Shown: positions 36,453-48,499 of the stretch, in pieces | How positions within the stretch are numbered: position 1 is the first letter of the stretch | Layout: each line of letters begins with the position of its first letter | Source of the DNA: Apostichopus japonicus | Lineage: Eukaryota > Echinodermata > Holothuroidea > Aspidochirotida > Stichopodidae | Assembly: GCF_037975245.1 (NCBI RefSeq) | Contig: NC_092573.1 | Coordinates: 25,885,265 to 25,949,264 of the forward strand | DNA length: 64,000 nucleotides | Direction: 5' to 3' | Translations under genes and position numbers: made by a program | The notes under the pieces: generated by a model | What the model was told of the DNA's origin: nothing | The model's input: only the letters and a program-made list of their open reading frames with translations | Database searches by the model: none

Positions 36453-36741
36453 GTACATTATTGATAGTCATTGGTAAGTTATTGCTGATACCAGTAGTAC
36501 ATTATTGATAGTCATTGGTACATTAGTGCTGATTACAATATTACATTATTGATAGTCATTGGTACCTTAGTGCTGATTACAGTAGTACATTATTGATAGT
36601 CATTGGTACATTAGTGCTGATTACAGTAGTACATGATTCATAGTCATTGGTACATTATTGCTGATAACAGTAAATTATTGATAGTCATTGGTGGTACATT
36701 ATTGTTAGTCAATGCTGATTACAGTAGTATATTGTTGATAG
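36453..36741. repeat. 44-bp tandem repeat, six units
   Basis: TGATAGTCATTGGTAC recurs at 36462, 36506, 36550 and 36594, exactly 44 bases apart. Two more diverged units follow. Each unit carries GTGCTGATTACAGTAGTACA. Confidence 0.8.
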
Positions 36742-36749
36742 ATCTCTCT

Positions 36750-39700
36750 TTTATACCTATATTTATTTCTCCATGCTTTCAAGATCCTTTCCCTTGTAGT
36801 TACCTATTCTCCTTCTGGGTTGGATTTTGTCTTTTCCAATATAACTGACAAACCTCTTGCGATCCCTACAACCACCCCCCCCCTTCCCCCCGCATGGTTT
36901 ACTAATGACATTAATGATCCACCTGGTGGATAAGTGTCTATTTTACTTGATGCAAATCTCTGCAGTTTCCAGTTAGCAGAATCTTTCCGCAATCAGCTTA
37001 TCATATATCGGTCAACCTAGATTCTTGTAAAGTTCAATAGGTTAAACCTCCTGTTTATTTTACAAGACAAATTACATAACTGTTCATCTCTTGGCACCCA
37101 GTGAGAATATTACTAATAATACACTATAGGGATTTAAAGAGATTTATTTTAAAATTACCAGTGAATACATATTCCTACATTCACTTTCTCATTTGACCCT
37201 GTGATCTATTGTCTGTGTGGCTTGTAGTGAAAGGAGATGCTACATGTTTCAAGTTTGTTTATCTGTATGTGTCAGATATTTTAAGTGGTTCCTGCTTTTG
37301 ATTATGTTAGTCATTAAAACTAGGGTCCATTTCCAGGGTTTGTATATATTTCAGTCTTTCCAGGCCGCACTTTGAACTCAGAGTGAAGAATTGTTAAAGG
37401 AAAAGAAAGAGTATGAAGTGTTTGTCCTTAAAACTGGTTTTTCTTCTTATATAAAGTTATAATGAGGAAGAGTATGTAAATGTGTACATTCCCTGATCAA
37501 TTACTGAATGTATATACACCATCTCTGTGCAATTTATGGTAAAATTCCTGCTAATTCGTTGAAACGATAATACAATTCATAATAACCCAGAGGAGGATGA
37601 AATCATTTCACCAATTTTGACAACCTGCCATTTTTAGGGAGAATAGATTCATGATTCTAATCATTCTTTACATCTTTAAATCAGTTTAATCAGCCTAGAT
37701 TTTATGCCAGTACTGGATAATTTGCTCCAACTGAGATCGCAGTTGATGAGTTAAAACTCCTACTTTCTAGAGCTTGTCACCAAATTCACAATAATTGTGA
37801 TTGGTCAGCGAGTCCCTTTGGTTCTTAACATTTCATCACCCAGATGCCTACCCTTATTAGTATTAATACTAAATATCAGATTTGGAATGTTTAAAGAGGA
37901 CACACACTGAATTATTATCTCCCCCCTCCCCCCCCCCCAATAAATAAAGAAGAACAAAAAAGAAGTAGGAAACATCTTGTACTGTTTGGTCTTTGAGGTC
38001 ATAGTGTCACTAGCAACTGAAACATTTCAGTTTCTGTTTTACTTTACATATTTTTCAAGGAGAAATGTTAACAAATCAACGAAACCAGCTTCAGTATTTT
38101 AGATCCATCAATTTGCAAAGCCCATCTCTATTATAGAAATTAAACATTGCAAAAAGATTTAAAAAAAAAAAAAAAAAAACATGTAACAATGTTAGCGCAT
38201 GTGGTTGATGATGTCAATATTTAGACTTGATCAAGTCTTCCCTTGTGTGTGATAGTAAAACTAAATCTGTGATATCTCCCAAATGGAATAATATTTTCCT
38301 TATCTGTCTGGGAAAGTTATTCATGACAGTTTATCTCTATTTTATAGATCAATAATTATGTTTGCTTTTGTGTCTTCTTTTAACAAATTGAAATTTTGTC
38401 TTCAATAATTAAATTGCAATGTGATAAGTTCAAGTTAAGTTCATTGTAATGTAGAGTTTAGCGCTTTATTGGGTTCAAATGTGTCTTGCACATGTCTGCA
38501 ACTTGAACTCTTTTTGGACTTTAATATTTAAGGTCGTTGGCCATCATCATGTACGAATTGAACTTTTTATCGGTGTGGTTCTCAGAAATCTTGATTTAAT
38601 TGCCAACGACAAAATCAGCTTTGTGCAGAATGTATCATTTAGATGTTTGTGTATCTGTATGTATACAGTACATGCTGGTATGTTTCTATGATCCTGTGGT
38701 TCTGTAAACAGGAAATAAACTCAAGTAACACAGCCAACACTGGAAGGAACCAACTATAATTAGCATGTCTACTGCCTTTGCTGAGTAGGTAGTACACAAA
38801 CAATGTCTCTATTGTATGTAGTGGAGGTCAAGGGTGCAGTGAACTCACCATGAATGATCACAAGAGGGTGTAGTTTACTATGAAGGTCCACTTGGTGCAA
38901 CTTGATATCCTGTCAATTATAAAAAAAATCTTTTGGGAATATGGAGGGGAAAATGTACCTCACTTGAAATCAAATGTAATGCAGACTAAATCTACCTTCC
39001 TATTACAAACAAGATGTTCATCTGAAGTAGGTCAGGCAAAGGTTGATCACATATATAACTAACTTCTAGCTTTCTTTCGCTCATCTGCTTTCCCCATGTC
39101 AGACAAAATTAAGACTAACTAAAAGGCAGATGTTCCCTTTCTATCTGTGGAAATTAGAGCTGTTAATATTTGTTATAACTTAGACTACCTTGGCCCTGGG
39201 TCAATCCCTTGGTCATGTCAGCAGTGTGTTGATTAAAGGTTTTAATCTACAGGAAACCTCTAAAGCTTTTTGGTCCTGTCACTACAGGGCATAAATGGTT
39301 TTTGTCTCTGATTCAACAGCTAGTTTGGAGATGTGTTGCTATAAATCAGAACAAATCCACTATCTTTTCATAGGTATAGTTGTACTACACATGTCTACCA
39401 GGGAGCAAGTAGATCGAAGGAGATTACGATAAGAAATGGCTGATCAGAGATTGAGCAATTGAGTCATTCTCAATCTCAAATCTCAGCACACAACCCTCGC
39501 AATGAAATTATTTTATGATTTTATCAGACGTGTGCTATATGTGTACTCCACACATATGTACACCCCCCCCCCCCCCCCACTGACCTGATAGTATTACTCT
39601 CACTCGATCCTAAGAGCTTTCCCACAGAGAGACACTATACTTAAAACATACCTAAGTTTGGTTTTGAACAATGTACCTTCAATTACATTTTTTTGCACTC

Positions 39701-41700
39701 ATGTTATCAGATAATTATTTACAACATAATATAGCTATTTTATCATTGTAAAGCTTTATGTGTATATATACAATGATTCATGGTTTCAACTCATGTCTAA
39801 CCCAGGATGAAAAGTAATTCAATTTTCATTTGAGTTCAAAGGCTTGTAACTTACTGTATTTGTGTCCAGGAGTTTGAAATATGCTTCCATCAAAAATTAG
39901 ATGTTGCTTTTAGTAATTATGTACTTAAAATGTCAGCTGCCAGTGATTTATTACACTAATCGACCATCGAATAATAATTCTAACTCAAACATTTAACCAG
40001 TTAATTACTTAACCATATGACAAGCTGGTATCCTTCACTGCAGAATCATTGAATAATCATTTAGGTACCCTCCCAACAAAAAGAATCAGAAAGGTAGGAT
40101 TTGACACCAATCCTGTGAGTGGATGTCTTTGGTCGTTATCCTAGTTGGTGATTGTTAAGCTCTATATCTGTGATTTCATTAATAGCATATGTTATGCTCT
40201 CATCATTAATATGAAACTGGATTAGCCAGCCGGGCTGCCAGACAACCACTTATCAAGTTAGAATTCAGCCGCCTATGATCCGAGCGGCAAAGCGTGATTA
40301 CTTTTCAACTAAGAGGAAGCAATTGGTCTTTTTTTTTGTGTACTTGTCTTGTTGGTAATAGTTATAACCAGCAGTTGGAGTCGAATGGCTGGTAGATTTA
40401 GGAAAGGACGTTGTCAGTATTGACCACTTAATATTCGTTCCATGCATTGTAGAGATATCGCTAGAGCCCAGAGTGGTTAAATTGTGACAAAGATAAATGT
40501 ATACATGTGTAAAAGTAAGTTGGCCTGACGTTTCCATCCTAGCAGGATCTTCTTCAAAGGCTACATGACAAGTAACAGTAACAGAAGGGACAAAAACACG
40601 CACAGAATGCAGACAGGTTAATGAGCATGGTGAACACAAAGAGATGGATGTAAGGGGATTAGATAAAGAAAAATGTCATGTAATTTGCAATCAAGAAACA
40701 AGGACCAGGAGAAAACAGAAATGTGGTAATTGTGTTGTCTTGCTCTGAAAGTGTTAATTGATAAGTCCTATTAATTAATTCAGTTTATTATCAATTTGGC
40801 ATAAAACTAGTTATCAAATGAATTTAAGAGCTAATGGATTATACTTTCTTCCCCACTTCTGTGTTTTTATCAAACCAATTACCCATAATGCAGCACATCT
40901 GAGTTTGATACTGTAACCACGGATATATGCCTGAGACATAGTTCTGTGTTTGAGCATATGGCGCACATGTAAGGTACCTTGAGAAATGTTCAGACTAAGT
41001 ATTAATTCAAGAGTCTGTATGTGTACTGGGAATCGCTCTCTTTATAATACTATCTAGGCTGCGTCTAATTTGCATACATGTAAGAATCGGGTGAACAGGT
41101 CAGAAATTGTCATCATGGTACGACCTGAACTACTAGTTGAGTTTATATTAAGTACTACCAGAGATTTGTCTGTTGATATGTATGGAGCTTTGTACTATTG
41201 GTTTACTTAAATGCATATTGTGTGTGGTACAGGGAAATAATGGTCATGGTTATAGTATGATCTTAGTGATATAGCCAGATACTTCAGGTTTGTAGTCAGG
41301 ACTATAGTCACCTGAATAAAACATCTGCTTAGGTTTTTCTAATACTAAGAGCTATTGATTACTTGATTTTAGTAGAATCTGATAATAGTCAACCCCAGCT
41401 GCTGGTGTGGCCTACAGAAGCTAAAACCATTGAAATCAATTGATGTTAATATATTTTCTACATTTTCATATTAAAAACAAGGACAACTGATGTATACCTT
41501 ACAGTACCTTATAAAAAGAAAGTTTCCTTTGTGTTTCATCGATTGTAGACTATCTAACAAGTTTCTGTTTCTTTGATATGTGCACTGTATTGTACAGATG
41601 TACTATTACTATCAATGAATCATAAGTGCTGTATATGAACCAGATCCATTGTGAGACATGTAGTACATGTAAGTTTTATCAGACTGCATGTGAAATAATT
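36750..41700. other. Distal intron sequence, nothing supported
   Basis: AT-rich with C runs (36872-36890, 37920-37938, 39563-39578), an A run (38160-38179) and the CCTAGCAGGATCTTCTTCA relic at 40539. Frames such as 40298-40639 (minus, 113 codons) overlap that relic and are not credible genes. Confidence 0.4.
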
Positions 41701-41710
41701 GAAGTGCTTT

Positions 41711-41744
41711 GGGGTGGGGCGGGGGTGGGGCAGGGGTGGGGGGG
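41711..41744 (+). promoter_or_regulatory. G-quadruplex motif near the 3' splice site
   Basis: Six runs of four or more G separated by one or two bases (GGGGTGGGGCGGGGGTGGGG, then CAGGGGTGGGGGGG) lie on the sense strand, 160 bases before the coding exon. The sequence is sufficient for a very stable intramolecular G-quadruplex in DNA and in the pre-mRNA. G-runs in introns are known splicing enhancers, so a role in recognising this exon after a 31-kb intron is plausible but unproven. Confidence 0.6.
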
Positions 41745-41904
41745 ACAAGTGAGGGAAGGGAGATAATTCCTTGCTGTTATCCTATTCCATAAAGTGCATT
41801 TTTTAAGTTTATCATTATTTCTTTTTCAACTATTAATTTTGATATTATTTTGCTTGACTGTCTTTTAATGAAGTTTTCACATCTGTCCTTTCTTCTTTCA
41901 CTAG

Positions 41905-42479
41905 TGGCCGAGGGGAATGCCCAAATAGACAGTAAGAGCTTCGGGCTGAAAGCTCAGAAGAAGATACTCGGGAAGATGGCATCCTCCAAGAAGGTGACGA
42001 AGGCGTTTATCGACGACGAGATGGCTGCTCTGCTGGATAATGTCTACCGATTATGTAAGGTGTACTCAGGAAATAAGAAGGATGCGGACAAGATCATGAA
42101 GAGCATCATCAAAACCACCATAAAGATCGGCATCCTCTACCGGAACAACCAGTTCTCGCAGGAGGAAATGGCACTGGCAGAGAGGTTCAAGTCCAAATTT
42201 AGATCAACTATATTAACATTTATAAGCTTCCATGAAGTGCCCTTTACTTTCGATAAGAACCATATGGTTAGCATGCTGACAGACTGTCAGGATATACTGG
42301 TGTTACTAGTCAAACGGCATCTAACGGAAAAGTCGCTCAACCGAATCAAATCGGTGTTTCATTACTTTAGCGACGGCCAGTTGCAAGACATGGTGTTTGA
42401 GCCGGACACGCCATTACAACCACAGATTGTGAAAATTATCAATCAACTAAACAAGCTGATAGACGATAAAGTTATTTAG
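41905..42479 (+). CDS. TNFAIP8: TNFAIP8/TIPE-family protein, main coding exon
   Basis: This exon encodes 191 residues (Val split with exon 1, then to Ile before TAG at 42477-42479). The match covers the whole TIPE family domain. In the 201-residue isoform one sees KAQKKILGKM (26-35), a predicted helical stretch around FIDDEMAALLDNVYRL (45-60), the signature ILYRNNQF (87-94), SFHEVPFTFD (118-127), RHLTEKS (148-154) and FHYFSD (162-167), then a C-terminal helix ending in LIDDKVI. Vertebrate TIPE proteins form a six-helix cylinder with a greasy central cavity. They bind or carry phosphoinositides and influence apoptosis, inflammation and cell migration; a similar cytosolic role is inferred here. 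No signal peptide or membrane segment is seen. Codon use is more GC-rich than the surroundings. The frame extends upstream to an ATG at 41850, but that part is the intron's pyrimidine tract and should not be translated. Residue numbers assume exon 1a. Confidence 0.93.
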
Positions 42480-42887
42480 AAAAAGAAAATCGCTGTGGTG
42501 TACCTCGAGTCCGGGACAAGATGTGATAATGATCCAGTCTTCGTTTTGCTGTTGCCTTAAAACAAAAAACACCATTTTATATTTGCTATCTGCCAGAGAT
42601 AGTACTGCGTGGAGGAGTAAACGAAAGTTACACACTATGGCGTGCCATGTCTACCATACATAGAGTATTAATTCAGTTCTTCAAACTTCCAGATAGGCTT
42701 TTAACAGGGTTTTTTCATGCAGAAGTAATTAAGTCATTTTTTTTTTTTAAATTCCTTTTAATAATACAAATCTCTTTATTTTTTTTTAGATCAAGTCATG
42801 TCTTACCCAAAAGTTGCTTCTATTTTCCTTTTCAAATTGATGAAGACTTTGTTTGGAAATTTAGTTATAAAATCTATCTATGCTTGA

Positions 42888-42972
42888 TGAGGGCACATCT
42901 TTGGTGAGGGCACATCTTTGGTGAGGGCACATCATTGATGCGGGCACATCTTTGATGAGGGCACATCTTTGG
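42888..42972. repeat. 17-bp tandem repeat, five units
   Basis: Five units of TGAGGGCACATCTTTGG, with small changes in units 3 and 4. It would lie in the transcribed 3' region if the transcript runs to 43394 or beyond. The minus-strand frame 42874-43122 repeats MCPHQRCA only because of it. Confidence 0.8.
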
Positions 42973-43393
42973 TATGGCTTGAAGGCCCAGGTTTATAGAT
43001 TCCAGTACTCTCCCATCCTCTCTGCTATTGGAAGCAAAACAGTGTAGTCTTTGGTGGAAATTACAATTTGATTGCATGTATTGTAATTCATGGCTCCTCT
43101 GATAAATTTCTGCAAGCTGCATTACACTATGGCTCTACATTTTTTTTTTAAATATGTTTTTCTGACATGTTTTAGCTATTCCAAAAAGCAGATTCACAAA
43201 TGCACAAAAGCAGAATTACTTCTTTGGGGAGAACTCTCGATTTCTGTTGAAAGATAATTAGTCATTTTTCACATTTACTGGCAGTTTCTTTAATGTAAAC
43301 AAATTTGGCAATTGTGTCTGCACAACCCACCCCCATGTGCCCCACACCCTGCAAAAAGGTGAAAAAATGTACTTTTCTCTCTGTTGACACTTT

Positions 43394-43399
43394 AATAAA
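43394..43399 (+). terminator. Candidate poly(A) signal 1
   Basis: AATAAA 915 bases after the stop codon, followed by a GT-rich stretch (GGTTGTAGAGGTGCGGGCGG). It is the first canonical signal I found downstream of the stop. Confidence 0.35.
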
Positions 43400-43478
43400 G
43401 GTTGTAGAGGTGCGGGCGGATATCGGAAACTCAACTTATGATGTTTGAAACTGTTCTCCAAAATTGGGTCAGATCCCA

Positions 43479-43484
43479 AATAAA
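43479..43484 (+). terminator. Candidate poly(A) signal 2
   Basis: AATAAA followed within 10 bases by GTAGTTTGTGGG, a GT-rich downstream element. An alternative end to 43394. Confidence 0.3.
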
Positions 43485-43499
43485 ATTGAGTAGTTTGTG

Positions 43500-44775
43500 G
43501 GCAAACAGCTCAAACCTTCTTTAGGGTGGGTGAGGAGTGTTGGGCAGTGTATATGTCCCATCCCTCCCACCTTTTCAACCTCACACATAACTCCAAAAGC
43601 AGTTAATACTGCAACATTGCATTTAGACCTAATTTATAGCCTAATAATACCTGAAATTTGATTTCCTTCTGTGAGAAGATGCTCGCAAACAACCTACAGG
43701 ATAGTGGACCTCAATGACTCCAGAGCCCCACCCTCCCCTGGATCCATCCCCTGGTTATGATTCTGTTTTCTAAGCCTGCATGAATTACATCTTTGCGTTT
43801 GTGCAGCAATTATGTCCATGATGTAGAGCATTTGCTATGCAAATGGCAGAAATGATCCCCTGAGAAGAAGCACTCTGTTTTTTGATCACTTTAACTGATT
43901 TACAAAACTTAATGCACAAACAAGAATTAGATAGCAAAGTACATCTACAGTATAGCTTTTATTAATCACATATAGATCACAGTTTGTTGTGGTCACACAT
44001 CTGCTATACAGCTTTGAGATTAACTGCCTTTGATTATCAGACCTGCTGTGTATTTGACTGGATGTCTTTACTTATCAAATGAATTATGGGAGAGTTAGGG
44101 GCTGGCTGGCTTGAAGGAGGAGGAGGGGGGCTGGTGGCTGGTGGTGGTTGGGATCAAGGTTATAGTAATTTTGAATGTTGAAATATACAACTCCTGAATT
44201 CTTTAAGGTACGACCATATATACTAGCATTACTTTAATAGACAAAGGGGACGTTGCACTGGGAAGTAACATTAAGTTTCGTTTTGCTGGCTAGGCAATTT
44301 TGTTTCTGGATTTTACATACACGAGGCATAAATGATTCCTCACTTTCCGTAGTTTTGTGCATCATTATCCACTGGTCTTCGATAGAGGTCAGAATGCTTA
44401 TAAGGATTGCCACGTGGAATCTTCCAGTATATATCTCTCACGCTCTGATTTCTCCTGGCAACGAATGAAGTGCAAATTGAAATTTGGATGTATGAGTCAT
44501 GTGTTACTTGAAGAGTTGGCTCACAAGAAAAAGATGACCGTGCAATGAATAATAATGGCAGGTAGTTTGGGATTGATGGATGTGTGTACATAATTTGTTG
44601 GATTTTATCATTATTGACTTGCATACGAGCTTGTAGTTATTGATAAAACTACTCTTTCGACAAGAGTAATTGTATAAATTTGTAACTGACAAGAAGAATT
44701 CTAAAGCCTTGTTCACATTTGAGAACCCGTAAGAACATTATGCAATGAAGAACTTGTCACGATGAATGTTTACAT
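43500..44775. other. Intergenic, no feature seen
   Basis: AT-rich with a G-rich tract at 44120-44150. Short frames (44253-44716) overlap on both strands and are not recognised. Confidence 0.45.
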
Positions 44776-44778
44776 AGT

Positions 44779-45510
44779 CAAGACCTGTGTGAATCACTCG
44801 AGGTGATCCAGAACTGAATAAACCAGTCTACATAGTAAACACTGTATGAAACACTCTAGGTGGTTCAGAACTGTGTGAACCAGTTTAGTTGATCAATACT
44901 GTTTGAACCAGTCTAGATGGTTCATAACTGTTTGAACCAGTCTAGATGGTTCAGAACTATGTGAATCAGTCTAGAGGGTTCAAAACTGTGAATCGGTTAC
45001 ATTAGATGGTTCAAAATTGTGTGAATCAGTCTAGATGGTCTAGAACCGAACCAGTCTAAATGGATCAGAACTGTATAAATCGGTCTAGATGGTTCAGAAC
45101 TGTGTGAATCAGTCTAGATGGTGCAAAACTGTGTGAACCGCTCTAGATGGTTCAGAACTGTATAAATCGGTTTAGATGGTCCAAAACTGTGTGAATCAGT
45201 CTAGATGGTCTAGAACTGAAGCAGTCTAATGGTTCAGAACTGTATAAATCGGTCTAGATGGTTCAGAACTGTGTGAATCAGTCTAGATGGTGCAAAACTG
45301 TGTGAACCGCTCTAGATGGTTCAGAACTGTATAAATCGGTTTAGATGGTCCAAAACTGTGTGAATCAGTCTAGATGGTCTAGAATTGAAGCAGTCTAATG
45401 GTTCAGAACTGTATAAATCGGTCTAGATGGTTCAGAACTGTGTGAATCAGTCTAGAAGGTTCAGAACTGGGTGTATCAGTCTAGATGGTTCAGAACTGGG
45501 TGAATCACTC
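44779..45510. repeat. 29-bp minisatellite with 169-bp higher-order period
   Basis: About 25 units of a 29-base sequence containing TCTAGATGGTTCAGAACTG and TGTGAATCAG. Edges are diverged (44779-45060). The core is organised as a 169-base higher-order unit, five 29-base units plus one 24-base unit, with starts at 45068, 45237 and 45406 (GAACTGTATAAATCGG). Each unit carries a CTAG word. No coding potential is apparent. Confidence 0.85.
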
Positions 45511-45514
45511 CACC

Positions 45515-47700
45515 TGGAAAGTACTCATATAACAGATGTTCTCTGTAGAATCATATGCTACCCTCTAATAACTTCTTTCCCTTAAATGCACACCTAAGCT
45601 TATCATATCAAGATTTTTTTTCTGAAGTCTTTCAAACTTGGTTTCTATGATTGTTATGATTTCTGTTTCTTTTTTTTTCTGCATTTTTTGAAGCAGTCAG
45701 CATTGCCGTAATTGCAACAAGCCATTCACTGGTATTGGATAGGTTGATTGCATTCCTAGAAATGTTAATATACCTGGTTGAGTCATAACTATTAGTAGAT
45801 TCAGTGTTTCTCAGTATAATAAAACCACTGTCTACTGTACACTGACAATTCACCTGTGTGTGGTCTGTGCATGTACTCTGCATTTGGCTAAAACCCTCAT
45901 ACATGAATGTGGGTTAAAAGGTTATCCCCAAAATAGGATTATAAAACAGATGAATACAATATTATTATCATACTGACAAATGATATTATTGATATAAGGC
46001 AGAGCAACAGCATGTTAAAAGGTAATCATATATATATACAGGAAAGTTTCAAAGCCACAGGTATTAATATAGGTAAAAAAGAAACAGCTGAATAGACTTC
46101 CATAGCATAATGGATGTGCCCTTAAAGGTAGTCAGCATTGGCCCCAAATTATAGCATGCTATAATTGCTAGAAGTTTTCAAAAAGTACTTTCCTGGAGAT
46201 CTTTACTCTCCAAATTATTCTCAGACATTTCTAAGGAACACACAAGATGACTGAATGTCTAAGTGAGGAAAATGTCTTCGAAGGTTGTAATAAAACAGTT
46301 TAAGAATTTTGACCAATGGTGACCATATTTGAATATCTAGCATATTTGGGGCCAATACAGCATACCTTTAAAGGGTACAATAATACTAAATGAGTAAGTT
46401 AAGAAATGCCCATCCTGATGTCCATAGAAATATATGCCTATAGCCAACAGCAATGAGAATATCAAGTATGACATAAGAGGCAGCCATGAAACCAGTAAGA
46501 AAGGTCCAATTGTCCAGTGTTGTAAGATTGCTTGAAATAAAGCATGTACATGATATAGATATAGGGAGAATAAAGTTAAAGGTAAAAGCATAAAAGTAAA
46601 GTAATGTAAAAGCATAAAAATGAAGGCATATGGTATGTAATATAACAAAATGAGAGAAAAACAATGCCCTACAGGTGATAAATTGGTTCTATTAGTTATA
46701 AAGTCATATGTCTTGAAGCATGCCATAATATACTCTTCCTTTCTTTGAAGCGATTCCATTGCTGTATTTTCTTTGCATGTTTGAAAGCTGATTAGCAATC
46801 GTGGTGTTGCCAACAGTCTTTTCCTTAAAGGTTTCTATATTTATGTGCAGATCATCACACCTGGCCATTTGTGAAGTTATAAATAATGCCTCGTAAAACA
46901 AAACAAAAAATAGCACCTAATCCAATGTACCTTACAATGGTGAAAGATAAGATTGTCTTTTCTGTGAGGTCAAGAAAGGGGAACATTGCAGGGGAAAGTG
47001 GAATATGTGATAAGTATCGCTTGGAAGAATGAAGGAATTTTAGACAGATTTAAAAGTATCACTATTTACATAATGAAAGTTTCGCTCGGCAGTCGAGAGC
47101 GTCTTTTAACTCGTGCGGCGGTCGGTTGAGTGTTTTGCAATTTTTAAGGTCATTAATTCTGGAGGTTTCACAAGGAAATTGTATCTAAACTTAACACTTT
47201 TGTTTTGCTTTTGTTGACAAAACTTATTAAGTACCACCTTTTGCTTTGGGTCAACAGGGGGGGCCACTTTAAGTTCTGACTTTTTAGACCTTTCTTTTAA
47301 TTGACTCTAGGGTGACCTCGATTATCCAAAGTGCCATCATGTCTTACTGACAATGGAGACAACAGCAAACCAAACAGAATACTGTTAAAAAGAGGTGCTG
47401 TTTTTAAGATATATTTTATAAAATATAGGATGGACGAATTTCGCTGCTGCATTGTTCATGACGTAGCAATCCATATTTGAAAAATGATCAAGAATCTATT
47501 GGCAATATTCATAGTGCAGTAAATAACTTAGTATTATAAGTTTCCAGTTTTATATTTGTCACAGTTTATATCGACCGATAGTTGCACTGCTGGTTTGCAT
47601 CATGAGGAGTCTGGATAAGTTTCTTTATTTTTCCACCATGTAACTTCAAAAGGAGATTTTTAGACACCCTGTAAAGCCTTTACTTGGTAATTGTTTGAGA
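45515..47700. other. Intergenic, one long but unsupported minus-strand frame
   Basis: The minus-strand frame 46337-46813 (158 codons) is rich in Phe, Leu, Tyr and Ile. It partly overlaps a run of GTAAAAGCATAAAA-like words (46575-46625), so it looks compositional. A CpG-rich patch lies at 47085-47130. No gene is called. Confidence 0.4.
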
Positions 47701-47708
47701 CTATCATG

Positions 47709-48110
47709 TTTATGTGTGTTTGTGATCAGGTGTGTATCTGTGCATGATTAATTGATCATGTGTGTGTGATCAGGTGTTGCATATATGATCATAGGTATAT
47801 GTGATCACATATAAATGTATATGTGATCATATATATATCTATACCTATTGTTTATGTGTGCTTGTTTGTGATCAGGTGTGTATCTGTGCATGATTAATTG
47901 ATCATGTGTATGTGTGATCAGGTGTATATGATCATAGGTATATGTGATCACATATAAATGTATATGTGATCATATATATATATATGCATATTGTTTATGT
48001 GTGTATGTGATCAGGTATCATGTATATGATCATGGGTATATGTGATCACATATAATTGTAAATGTGATCAAACATATATGTTTATGTGTATATGTGATCA
48101 TACATATATG
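47709..48110. repeat. 142-bp tandem repeat rich in TGATCA
   Basis: Unit starts (TTTATGTGTG) at 47709, 47851 and 47994 give a 142-143 base period with nearly three copies. Each copy holds several TGATCA or TGATCATAT palindromes, alternating TATATGTGATCACATATA-type dyads and ATATAT tracts. A diverged fragment of the same kind appears at 48370-48490. Confidence 0.8.
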
Positions 48111-48499
48111 CGTATTGTGCTTGTGATCTGGAATTGTGTTGGGCTCATGGGTGGGTATATGTGTCTATTTCGCCGCTCTTTACCTCCTATTTACTTATGT
48201 AATTCCCTAATTGCCAGCAATTATTATCTGGCAAAGCTGTTGGCACAGAGGGCGCTATACCCCTATTGATCTTCCTCCCTTCTTTGCCAGCCTACTAGTT
48301 GTTTGTGGGACACATGTGTCTAGTACTACTAAAGTTTTCTAGTTGTTGGACACAATCTGGTTTCTAAGTATTGTGCATATGATCATAGGTACATGTGATT
48401 ACATATAAGTGTATATGTGATCATTAATCATGGGTGTATGTGATCATATATGTATTTTTATATTGTATATGTGCATATGTGATCGGGTAAATAACATGT

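Larger units (their letters stand above)
10710..41904 (+). other. Large first intron of the TNFAIP8-family gene
   Basis: The intron runs from the GTAAGT after exon 1a (or GTGAGT at 11197 for exon 1b) to the CTTTCACTAG before 41905. It is 31,195 or 30,708 bases. The 3' end has a good pyrimidine tract (TGTCCTTTCTTCTTTCACTAG). It holds tandem repeats, pyrimidine tracts and small dispersed-repeat relics, and no gene I can support on either strand. Frames such as 12378-12797, 16405-16672, 27246-27548 and 40298-40639 are under 140 codons and resemble no protein family I know. Confidence 0.65.
42480..43500 (+). other. Probable 3' UTR of the TNFAIP8-family gene
   Basis: No frame or exon follows the stop codon. 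It contains T-rich tracts (42737-42787), a 17-bp tandem repeat (42888-42972) and a T run at 43140. Two poly(A) signal candidates are listed separately; the true end is not determined. Confidence 0.4.

Noticed and set aside
40298-40639. 113-codon minus-strand frame
   Set aside because: Overlaps a short repeat fragment shared with about 32194; no domain recognised.
41850-41904. Upstream ATG extending the TNFAIP8-family frame by 18 residues
   Set aside because: This stretch is the pyrimidine tract and AG of the 3' splice site. The extension is hydrophobic and unlike family N termini, while exons 1a and 1b supply starts in the right phase.
44779-45510. CRISPR-like look of regularly spaced 29-base repeats
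   Set aside because: Units abut one another with no unique spacers, and the DNA is animal; it is a minisatellite.
46337-46813. 158-codon minus-strand frame resembling a multi-pass membrane protein
   Set aside because: It partly lies over repetitive AAAGCATAAAA-like DNA, which translates to Phe/Leu/Tyr. No motif, no homologue recognised, and a second frame is open over the same bases.
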